A stretch of 7,309 nt of DNA, taken from NCBI GenBank assembly GCA_002452325.1, contig DKFG01000071.1, forward strand, positions 1 through 7,309, in the 5' to 3' direction. Source of the DNA: Geobacter sp. UBA6802 (lineage in GTDB: Bacteria; Desulfobacterota; Desulfuromonadia; Geobacterales; Pseudopelobacteraceae). Of the stretch, positions 1-5,550 are shown one piece after another. A program made the position numbers and the translations under genes. The notes beneath the pieces are model-generated. The model searched no databases, had not been told where the DNA came from, and worked only from the letters and a program-made list of their open reading frames with translations. Each line of letters starts with the position of its first letter. Positions within the stretch are counted from its first letter, which is position 1.

Positions 1-1
1 A

Positions 2-58
2 GCCAAAAGACGCTACGGATTCAGGCTGTATTCAATCAATGGACGAGTGTCCGTCTAA
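2..58 (+). CDS. Possible 3' end of a gene entering from the left edge
   Basis: One forward frame is open from the window edge to a TAA at 56-58 and encodes 18 residues ending in a basic, aromatic stretch and then NGRVSV. Codon choice looks ordinary, but the other two forward frames are also open across this short piece, so the reading is uncertain. I do not recognise the peptide. The stop lies inside a 13-bp sequence (48-60) that recurs inverted near the right window edge, so it could instead be the end of a repeat or mobile element. Confidence 0.25.
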   Translation, partial: AKRRYGFRLYSINGRVSV

Positions 59-68
59 CCAGTATATG
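40..68 (+). promoter_or_regulatory. Weak sigma-70-like promoter candidate for the left block
   Basis: TGGACG at 40-45 (4 of 6 bases of TTGACA) is followed after 17 nt by TATATG at 63-68 (4 of 6 bases of TATAAT). This would put transcription start near 75, upstream of the gene at 144. It is the best match I found in the short upstream stretch, but it overlaps a possible gene end and matches of this quality are common by chance. Confidence 0.2.
48..60 (+). repeat. 13-bp inverted repeat, left copy
   Basis: TGTCCGTCTAACC here is matched exactly by GGTTAGACGGACA at 7270-7282. The bases directly outside (GAG on the left, GAC on the right) are not an exact target-site duplication. In both copies the sequence can be read as a gene end, SV-stop. 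Confidence 0.4.
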
Positions 69-143
69 AGGGATGTTCCGGCCAGGTTTCGTGGGGTAAC
101 ATGTGGCTGGCAAGAATCGGCTGTGTAACAAAACGGAGGGTGT

Positions 144-602
144 ATGCGGATTATCAAAAGGATGACAGCACTGTTGCTGACGGTACTACTGGTGCCTGTT
201 TTGGGTCAGTCAACGGACATCCCTGTTGCAGTCGCAGACAGCCCGGACCCAATGGTCAGCAGTGCAACCATAGCGGACGGCCTGAATGCACCAGCGCCTT
301 CAACGAACAGCCAGTCTCTTCAGGAGTGTCTGCAGGGAGACGGGGGGCACCAGGTGGGGCGCTTCACGTTTCCACAACAGCCGGTTGACCCGGAACTGCA
401 GGCGTTGGTTATCTGTTCTGCATTGCTGGAACCGGATGAAAAACAGTACTGGCTCGATACGCTGCCCACGATGACTGAACCGCAGAAAGAGCAGCTCCGG
501 GATTCCCTTGCCGCTGGATTACAACAAATGAACGACCCGCTTCTGCAGGAGCTTGCTGCAATAAACCATCAGCTGCAGGCGCCGGACGAGACCGCTCAAT
601 GA
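144..602 (+). CDS. Small exported protein of unknown function
   Basis: Encodes 152 residues. The first 22 or so form a Sec signal peptide: basic MRIIKR, a hydrophobic core (LLLTVLLVPVLG), then a small/polar stretch around GQS suited to cleavage. The mature part begins with a Ser/Pro/Ala-rich low-complexity stretch to about residue 55 and ends in a predicted helical segment rich in Gln, Leu and Glu (about 95-150). Two cysteines in the mature part (CLQGD and VICSA) could form a disulphide in the periplasm. GGAGG at 135-139 supports the start at 144; the alternative Met at 162 would lose the basic n-region. Its TGA overlaps the next gene's ATG (ATGA, 599-602), so the two are probably translationally coupled. 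I recognise no family. It could be a periplasmic accessory or inhibitor protein, but that is only a guess from its position. Confidence 0.75.
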   Translation: MRIIKRMTALLLTVLLVPVLGQSTDIPVAVADSPDPMVSSATIADGLNAPAPSTNSQSLQECLQGDGGHQVGRFTFPQQPVDPELQALVICSALLEPDEKQYWLDTLPTMTEPQKEQLRDSLAAGLQQMNDPLLQELAAINHQLQAPDETAQ

Positions 603-1333
603 ACACCATGCTGTCGGGTGAATCCCCACCCCAGGCCGGGCGTTTTTCAGGGCCGACGCGGGGCCGTCGCTTCGCAATCGGCGACGTGCACGGCTGCTGC
701 CGGACGTTGTGTGCCCTGGTGGAAGATCAAATCCAACTTGAGCAGGACGATACGCTCTATCTGCTGGGGGACTACATCGACCGTGGCCCGGACAGCAAGG
801 GGGTGGTGGAGTATCTGATGCGTCTCTGGCAGGCGGATTACGACATCCGCCCCCTGATGGGAAACCATGAGGAAATGCTGCTGCAGGCAGCCGCTGGAGA
901 CAACGAGGTCCGACGCCTCTGGTTTAACAACGAAGGGTGGGCAACCATGCGGCAGTTCGGGGCAGAGACACCGGCAGACATCCCGCAACGGTATCTCGAT
1001 TTTCTGGCAATGCTGCCCCGTATCCTGATTACCAACGATTATGTCCTGGTCCACGCCGGGTTGAATTTTCGCACTGCCGACCCGATTCGGGAAACCTCGC
1101 CCCACCACCTGCTTTGGGAGCGCGACTACCGGTCAGACCCGGTCAAGCTGCATGATCGCACGCTTGTCTGCGGCCACAGCATAATGCCGCTGTTCGCAAT
1201 CCGCGAAGCCCTGACAAGCCAACATATTTGCCTGGATAACGGCTGTTTTGACAAGGGGCATATCGGGCTGGGCAGCCTGGTGGCCTTGCAACTGGACACC
1301 AGGGAGCTGCTGGTGCAGCAGAATTGTGACTAA
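599..1333 (+). CDS. PPP-family (calcineurin-like) serine/threonine protein phosphatase
   Basis: Encodes 244 residues, close to the usual size of bacterial and phage PPP phosphatases (about 220 residues in PphA/PphB and lambda phosphatase). All signature motifs are present in order: GDVHGC (28-33; metal ligands D29, H31), GDYIDRGPDS (57-66; D58 and catalytic-loop R62), GNHEE (88-92; N89, H90), VHAG (151-154; H152) and CGHS (191-194; H193). These provide the two-metal site that hydrolyses phosphomonoesters, typically phospho-Ser/Thr, in the cytoplasm. There is no signal peptide. The first 23 residues are a Pro/Gly-rich, probably disordered lead-in. The ATGA overlap with the preceding exported protein suggests coupled translation; Met4 at 608 is an alternative start, and neither has a strong ribosome binding site. 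The physiological substrate is unknown, and no kinase gene is present in the window. A diadenosine tetraphosphatase (ApaH-like) role is less likely given the short length. Confidence 0.93.
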   Translation: MNTMLSGESPPQAGRFSGPTRGRRFAIGDVHGCCRTLCALVEDQIQLEQDDTLYLLGDYIDRGPDSKGVVEYLMRLWQADYDIRPLMGNHEEMLLQAAAGDNEVRRLWFNNEGWATMRQFGAETPADIPQRYLDFLAMLPRILITNDYVLVHAGLNFRTADPIRETSPHHLLWERDYRSDPVKLHDRTLVCGHSIMPLFAIREALTSQHICLDNGCFDKGHIGLGSLVALQLDTRELLVQQNCD

Positions 1334-1371
1334 TGCTTATCGCACTGCAACCTGAGAGCCTCCGGCTCAGC

Positions 1372-1430
1372 AGCGGTAGTGGTAACAGGCTGCGCTTCGT
1401 TGCCAGCCCAGCCTGCCGGCTGTTGCCGCT
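1372..1430 (+). repeat. Imperfect hairpin in the phosphatase-propeller gap
   Basis: AGCGG (1372-1376) plus TAACAG (1383-1388) can pair with CTGTTGCCGCT (1420-1430): 11 pairs, one of them G:U, with a 6-nt bulge on the left arm. A competing inner pair is CAGGCTG (1386-1392) with CAGCCTG (1409-1415). No T-run follows, so it is not a classical rho-independent terminator. It may be an mRNA stability or attenuation element. Confidence 0.4.
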
Positions 1431-1467
1431 TTGTAGACAATCAGCTATGAAAAGGGCAGTCAGCCGC

Positions 1468-1473
1468 GTGAGG
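1468..1473 (+). promoter_or_regulatory. Ribosome binding site that sets the start at 1480
   Basis: GTGAGG lies six bases before the ATG at 1480. The upstream in-frame ATGs at 1333 and 1447 lack a comparable site and would bury the signal peptide, so this site decides the start. Confidence 0.6.
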
Positions 1474-1479
1474 TATTCC

Positions 1480-3564
1480 ATGAATCAGATCATTATTGCC
1501 GTTGTCTGCACACTGCTGCTCAACCTCAGCGCCGCCTATGGCGCCAATCCGTACTTTGCTCCGCCGTTACCCCATAGCGGCAACGTCTTTGCCGCCCGCT
1601 TCACAGCGGATGGCCAGCGCACGGTATCCGTGGATGACAGCGGCGCGCTGATCGAATGGGATTTCATCAACAAACGGATCCTGCGGCGGGTGCAGGCGCC
1701 GTTTGCACCGGAGCGGGTGGCGCTGACCCGCGATGCATCCAAGGCCGTGTTTCTGGACGAAAGCGGGCGCGCTGCCGTCTATGATCTTGGCCGCAACACC
1801 TTCAGCAAAATCCCCTTGTCCCTTGCCGAGCAGGGCAATGGTCGGGAGGCCCGCGCCATTGCCATTTCAGACAGCGGCAGCGTGCTCTTTGTTGCGGACA
1901 GTTATGGGCTGCTCTACCGTTCAGTTGATGGCGGACCGTTTACCCCGTTTGCCGCTGACGGCAGGCCGGCTATCCGGCAAGAGCATGTCACGGCCCTGGA
2001 ACTCTCACCGGACAGCAGCAAGCTGGCCGTCGGCAGACTGGGGACGATCAGCATCCTCGATGCCCATAGCGGTCAGCCGTTGAGGCAGATTCACCACGAC
2101 CGGGTCAGCTTTGCCACCACCATCACCTTTTCTCCAGACAGCAGGCTGATTACCGCTGGTATTCCCGGCCGGATCAGCATGAACCACTCCCAGCAGGAGC
2201 TGGCCGTTTGGGACGTTAATAGCGGACAAAAGCGCCTTGCCGTCACCTCGTCGGATGGGGTGGCCAGCACCGGCGGATTTTCCCGCGATGGGCGGCTGGC
2301 CCTGCTTGGCTTCAGCAGTAGTGCCCGGATATACGACCTGACAGCCGGCAAGCAGGTGGACGTCACCTTCAAGGCTCTGCCCGACCATACCTGGCCCTGG
2401 CAGATGGATATGTCGCCCGACGGCGCCTACCTGCTGGTGTCGGGGCACAACGGTGTACTTAACGTGTTCGCAACGTCAGTGATCATGAAAGACGAAAGAC
2501 CGAAGGCACTGGCACGCCTGGAGAAGCAGACCTCAAAGGTGGAGGCCCTCCGGTTTTCGCCGGATGGTGGTTCATTGCTGGTCAGTTACGAAAGCGCCCG
2601 GCCGCTGGTCTTTGACCTGAAACAGAAGAAACTGCGGCAGCGTCTGGATGCCCGGCATAAGGTCAGCAGCTTTCTGTTCAGCACCGCCAACGACCGCCTG
2701 GTGGCCTTCGGCCCCTACGTGGTCAGCCAGTGGCAGTGGCCTGCGCTGGCGCAGCTGCCACAGGTTGCGTTTCAGGTGGAAACCAGCACAGACCACCTGC
2801 AGATCAGCCCTGACGGCAGCCATGGCGTTGCATTGGCCAACAACGAACTGATCGGAAATGGATTCAGGCGTCTGCCGGTACTGCAATGGATTGATCTGAC
2901 CAGCGGAACGGTTTCCCACGCTTTCAAACTGGAGGAATTGAAAGACGACATTGCCCGCTTCTTTACGCTCGGTTGCGTTGACTTCACCGCAGGCACCGCA
3001 ACCGTGATCGACAACGACGGACGCGGCAAAGACGATAAGGGACGGCGTCCCGGCAGCTATCATTCTCCGGACCGCGCCCTGGTCTATTCGCTGAAAGACG
3101 GCACACTGGTGCGGATAATCAATGCGGGCAAGGCTGAAGCAGGCAGATTCGATTGCGAACGGATGCAGTTCGACGGGAAACAGTACCCAACGATGCCGGA
3201 ACTGGAGGGGCGTCATCATTACAACTATCTTGAAACGCCGGGTTATTTTGTCCGTTCCGAGGATGGAACCGTTACCGTTCGTGACAGGAAAACCGGCAAA
3301 AGCCGCCGGGTAACGACCTTTGCCACCGGTTTCACCAGTTGGGAGACCGGCAACCATGTCATCAAAATGGCCCTGTCTCCTGACAACAGCCTGCTGGCCA
3401 TCGGCACCAACCAGGGTGAGGTGGGGCTGTACGATCTGAAAACAGAAAGCTGGGTCGGCACCTTTCTCTATCTGGGCTACGGCGAGTGGATCTGGTACAC
3501 GGAAGATGGGATCGTCAACGCCAGCGGGCAGGGACGGGAGCTGGTGACCAGCAAAGGGCACTGA
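1480..3564 (+). CDS. Exported WD40-like beta-propeller protein, possibly C-terminally truncated
   Basis: Encodes 694 residues from the preferred ATG. Residues 1-21 are a clear signal peptide (MNQII, hydrophobic core, then SAAYG-A), so the protein is probably periplasmic or outer-face. The rest is a series of WD40/YVTN-type blades marked by SPDG-like turns: TADG near 42, SPDSS near 176, SPDSR near 218, SPDGA near 312, SPDGG near 360, SPDGS near 444 and SPDNS near 633, the last followed by LLAIGTNQGEVGLYDL. The length suits two propellers. Such domains are protein-binding platforms, not enzymes. After the last blade comes GEWIWYTEDGIVNAS (from about 668). I associate this W-x-x-DG-x-x-x-AS motif with the junction between WD40 repeats and a caspase-like (peptidase C14) or other module in larger proteins, yet the protein stops 12 residues later. 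Neither other forward frame downstream resumes anything similar. Either the family simply ends here or a C-terminal domain has been lost. An ATG at 1333 would add 49 residues but hide the signal peptide. Confidence 0.85.
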   Translation: MNQIIIAVVCTLLLNLSAAYGANPYFAPPLPHSGNVFAARFTADGQRTVSVDDSGALIEWDFINKRILRRVQAPFAPERVALTRDASKAVFLDESGRAAVYDLGRNTFSKIPLSLAEQGNGREARAIAISDSGSVLFVADSYGLLYRSVDGGPFTPFAADGRPAIRQEHVTALELSPDSSKLAVGRLGTISILDAHSGQPLRQIHHDRVSFATTITFSPDSRLITAGIPGRISMNHSQQELAVWDVNSGQKRLAVTSSDGVASTGGFSRDGRLALLGFSSSARIYDLTAGKQVDVTFKALPDHTWPWQMDMSPDGAYLLVSGHNGVLNVFATSVIMKDERPKALARLEKQTSKVEALRFSPDGGSLLVSYESARPLVFDLKQKKLRQRLDARHKVSSFLFSTANDRLVAFGPYVVSQWQWPALAQLPQVAFQVETSTDHLQISPDGSHGVALANNELIGNGFRRLPVLQWIDLTSGTVSHAFKLEELKDDIARFFTLGCVDFTAGTATVIDNDGRGKDDKGRRPGSYHSPDRALVYSLKDGTLVRIINAGKAEAGRFDCERMQFDGKQYPTMPELEGRHHYNYLETPGYFVRSEDGTVTVRDRKTGKSRRVTTFATGFTSWETGNHVIKMALSPDNSLLAIGTNQGEVGLYDLKTESWVGTFLYLGYGEWIWYTEDGIVNASGQGRELVTSKGH

Positions 3565-3653
3565 AGTTGCTAGGGGCGACTCGAATAACCAAGAGAACGC
3601 CAAGACGCTCTACTCGCCATGGGGAGATCAGTTGAGAAGGCTTTGGGGGCCCT
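3565..3653. other. Short gap between convergent genes
   Basis: These 89 nt separate the stops of the propeller and AAA genes. A weak stem is possible between GGCGA near 3576 and TCGCC near 3615, and another between GAAGG and CCTTC just before the AAA stop, but neither has a T-run on either strand. I see no convincing rho-independent terminator, although two convergent transcription units would be expected to need one. Confidence 0.5.
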
Positions 3654-5021
3654 TCACAGAAACCCGAACGTCTTTTTCTTTGTCCCGCCTTCAGAGAGCC
3701 ACTGCTTGATCTCATCGTACTGGCCGCCTTCATTGGCAAACTCCACATAGTTTTTCACCATCTCGGCCCATTCGCGGGTGGTTGGTTTAACAGATGCCAG
3801 CGCCGCCTTCAGATCCTGCATGGTAATATCACGCTCCACTCTTGAATCAAGCACCTCATGCAGAACCCGTTCTGCTGCGGTATCAGCCAGGGCAGTCAGA
3901 TCTGCCCCTGAAAATTGGCTGGTCTGCTCAGCCAGCCAGGTAAAGTCAATCCCGCTGTGGGGACGGTCTTTGAAGGCCAACTTCAGTACCGCCTCACGCC
4001 CGGTCTGGTCTGGCGGCGGCACAAAGATCAGTTGGTCAAACCTGCCCGGTCGCTTGAAGGCACTGTCCACATCCCAAGGGGCATTGGTGGCGCCGATGAT
4101 CAGCAGGTCGCGGTTGTCGGTATCGGCACCGTCCATCTGGTTCAGAAAGGCGTTGATGGTGCCGGTAATGGCGGCATTGCGGGAGAGATCACGCTTGCGA
4201 CCCAGGGCATCTACCTCATCAATAAAGATAATGGCCGGGCGGTGCTTGCGAACGGTATCAAACAGCCGGAACACGTTGCGTTCGCTGTTACCCACATACA
4301 TGTTGAGGATATCGTGCAGGCCGATGCAGAAAAAGGCAGCCTGACATTCACCGGCAATGGCCCGGGCAAACCAGGTCTTGCCGCAGCCGGGTGGGCCATA
4401 GAGCAGAATGCCACCCCCGGCGGTTGCGCGATACTTCTTGAACAGCTCCGGGTTTTTGAACGGCTGGATAATCTTCATCCGGGCAGTCTTTTTCAACTCA
4501 TCCATGCCGCCCACATCAGCAAAGGTGATGGTTCTGTCGCCCGGCAGTAGCGGGGTAAAGTCAGACAGTTCCCCAAGACGGTCGGCATTGTGTTGCTTCA
4601 CACGGATGCGGGGTTTAATGCCATAACGCTCAAACAGCGCCAGCATCGGCTCGGGATCGTAGCCAGGCAGCCGTTCCAGCATATCAGTCAACATATCCTC
4701 GGCATCCTCGCCTCTGTCGTCTTCAAGCAAAGCCCGGATCAGGGCCGGGTAGAGCTTAAGCAGCATGGCATCAGACATATCGTGTGCCGAGGTCAGGTTC
4801 TCAAGGAAGCAGACCGCAAGATAGGGGTTGCCCGTCTCCAGATGTGCAATGCCAAGCTCCAGCAATAGCCATTCTTCCTGCTGATCACAGAGCGGCTGAA
4901 GCACAGCGCAGACTTCGCTCCATCGTCCATCCTCGGCCAGCTTGGAAGCGTATAGGCGGGCAAGATCACGGTTATCCGGTGTGGCGCTGTGGGCAGCTTT
5001 TAATAGGGTCAGTTCATCCAT
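3654..5021 (-). CDS. AAA ATPase with N-terminal helical repeats and a Vps4/katanin-like C-terminus
   Basis: Encodes 455 residues. Residues 1-130 are helical and TPR-like (paired helices, EEWLLLELGIAHLETGNPYLAVCF-type unit), a likely partner- or substrate-binding domain. The AAA core follows: DVGG at 169-172, Walker A GPPGCGKT (209-216), a central-pore segment leading to YVGNSERNV (242-250), Walker B IIFIDEVDA (264-272), sensor 1 in ATN (311-313), and the second-region-of-homology arginines in KRPGRFD (323-329; R324, R327). The helical lid carries SGADL (371-375). The end (about 413-442) has TREW, NYVEFANEGGQYDEI and a final W. This resembles the C-terminal helix of Vps4, katanin and spastin, the meiotic clade that remodels protein polymers. 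The expected activity is ATP-driven unfolding or disassembly by a hexamer in the cytoplasm. No protease domain is attached, unlike FtsH. GGAGGA (5031-5036) sits eight bases before the ATG. It is the last gene of the leftward block, behind a hairpin-containing gap. SpoVK/CDC48-type is the alternative label. Confidence 0.92.
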   Translation of the reverse strand: MDELTLLKAAHSATPDNRDLARLYASKLAEDGRWSEVCAVLQPLCDQQEEWLLLELGIAHLETGNPYLAVCFLENLTSAHDMSDAMLLKLYPALIRALLEDDRGEDAEDMLTDMLERLPGYDPEPMLALFERYGIKPRIRVKQHNADRLGELSDFTPLLPGDRTITFADVGGMDELKKTARMKIIQPFKNPELFKKYRATAGGGILLYGPPGCGKTWFARAIAGECQAAFFCIGLHDILNMYVGNSERNVFRLFDTVRKHRPAIIFIDEVDALGRKRDLSRNAAITGTINAFLNQMDGADTDNRDLLIIGATNAPWDVDSAFKRPGRFDQLIFVPPPDQTGREAVLKLAFKDRPHSGIDFTWLAEQTSQFSGADLTALADTAAERVLHEVLDSRVERDITMQDLKAALASVKPTTREWAEMVKNYVEFANEGGQYDEIKQWLSEGGTKKKTFGFL

Positions 5022-5035
5022 GGATAGGCTTCCTC

Positions 5036-5102
5036 CGGCTTTCGGATACTCATCTTGAGGCTGACATCATATTTCTGCAGTTTTCCGACTGTCTGAAAGC
5101 CG
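5036..5102. repeat. Inverted repeat in front of the AAA gene
   Basis: CGGCTTTC (5036-5043) and GAAAGCCG (5095-5102) pair perfectly over 8 bp. Pairing can continue to 16 positions (5036-5051 with 5087-5102) with one mismatch and two G:U pairs in the forward sense, but with more mismatches in the leftward mRNA. In the leftward mRNA the 3' arm abuts the GGAGGA ribosome binding site of the AAA gene and shares base 5036 with it. Folding could therefore affect AAA translation or slow RNA decay. The loop is about 35-50 nt. Confidence 0.45.
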
Positions 5103-5115
5103 CTGTGCAATGTAA

Positions 5116-5487
5116 TTACGGGTTGTATGATGGATGACTGCTAAGCACAGACAGCACAAAGCTGACAACATCTTCGGGTAATGCACTGGATTCTTGCAGA
5201 AACTGGGCATAAATCCGATTGATTTCAGGGGCTCCGGCGGCGGTATGGAGCGGTGAGGCCTTGTATTTTCCCGGCCTGTTATCTCCATCGTCTATCGCTG
5301 TATGGGCAAATCCGAATCGGCCCCAGCTTAATGCTTTTTCTGATGCTTGCTTGTCATAGCATAGTTCAAAGTGTGTAGGTGCGTTGTTGGTGCTAAACCA
5401 TACGATCAGATCAATATTGGTGGAGGTAAACCAACGACGGTGTGGCTCATTGTTAATCTGGCGGACCTGTGTAAATTCTACTAACAT
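5116..5487 (-). CDS. Uncharacterised 123-residue protein
   Basis: Encodes 123 residues with no signal peptide or membrane segment. The N-terminal half looks like alternating beta strands (MLVEFTQVRQI, DLIVWFSTN, FELCYDK), then AIDDGDNRPGKYKASP, then an amphipathic helical end (EINRIYAQFLQESSALPEDVVSFVLSVL). The pattern of FELCYDK, then a Trp, then IDDGD and PGKYK looks like a conserved family to me, of a kind seen as short hypothetical proteins in proteobacteria, but I cannot name a domain or function. GGAG (5494-5497) with six bases to the ATG supports the start. It lies between the membrane TPR gene (63-nt gap) and the AAA gene (94-nt gap), same strand, so it is probably co-transcribed. No recognisable catalytic motif is present. 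It could be an adaptor or substrate of the AAA protein, but that is only inference from position. Confidence 0.7.
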   Translation of the reverse strand: MLVEFTQVRQINNEPHRRWFTSTNIDLIVWFSTNNAPTHFELCYDKQASEKALSWGRFGFAHTAIDDGDNRPGKYKASPLHTAAGAPEINRIYAQFLQESSALPEDVVSFVLSVLSSHPSYNP

Positions 5488-5550
5488 CTGTTACTCCGAA
5501 AGGCTCATGTCCTGAATGGATTATGTCGTTTGAAGGTGTGCTGCTTCGGT

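Larger units (their letters stand above)
1334..1479 (+). other. 146-nt structured gap between phosphatase and propeller genes
   Basis: The reading frame of the next gene is open back through this gap to an ATG at 1333 that overlaps the phosphatase stop (TAATG). The translated stretch, however, is basic, Ser/Leu/Arg-rich and unlike an export signal, whereas a canonical signal peptide begins at 1480. The DNA contains several inverted repeats, so I treat the gap as noncoding, possibly a structured spacer that makes expression of the propeller gene unequal to that of the phosphatase. Confidence 0.5.

Noticed and set aside
53..59. Integron attC site suggested by GTCTAAC at 53-59 and GTTAGAC at 7271-7277
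   Set aside because: Each resembles an attC core box, but neither has the required partner box (GTTRRRY, in the same sense) within the next 60-150 nt, and no cassette-type palindrome joins them.
108..121. Sigma-54 promoter-like TGGCAAGAATCGGC
   Set aside because: The GG to GC spacing is one base short of the invariant spacing, and the element lacks the TTGC half.
647..1108. 153-codon minus-strand open frame
   Set aside because: Complement of the phosphatase, which has all its catalytic motifs in the forward frame.
1355..1370. Terminator after the phosphatase (GAGCC-TCC-GGCTC stem)
   Set aside because: Five-bp stem with no T-run after it; the same-strand gene continues downstream.
2572..3603. 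343-codon open frame on the minus strand
   Set aside because: It lies antisense to the propeller gene, has no ribosome binding site and encodes a composition typical of the complement of GC-rich coding DNA. The forward frame has clear blade repeats.
3778..4344. 188-codon forward open frame
   Set aside because: Also antisense to the AAA gene; Ser/Arg-rich shadow with no motif.
3915..4550. 211-codon forward open frame
   Set aside because: Antisense to the AAA core, whose Walker and sensor motifs prove the other strand is coding.
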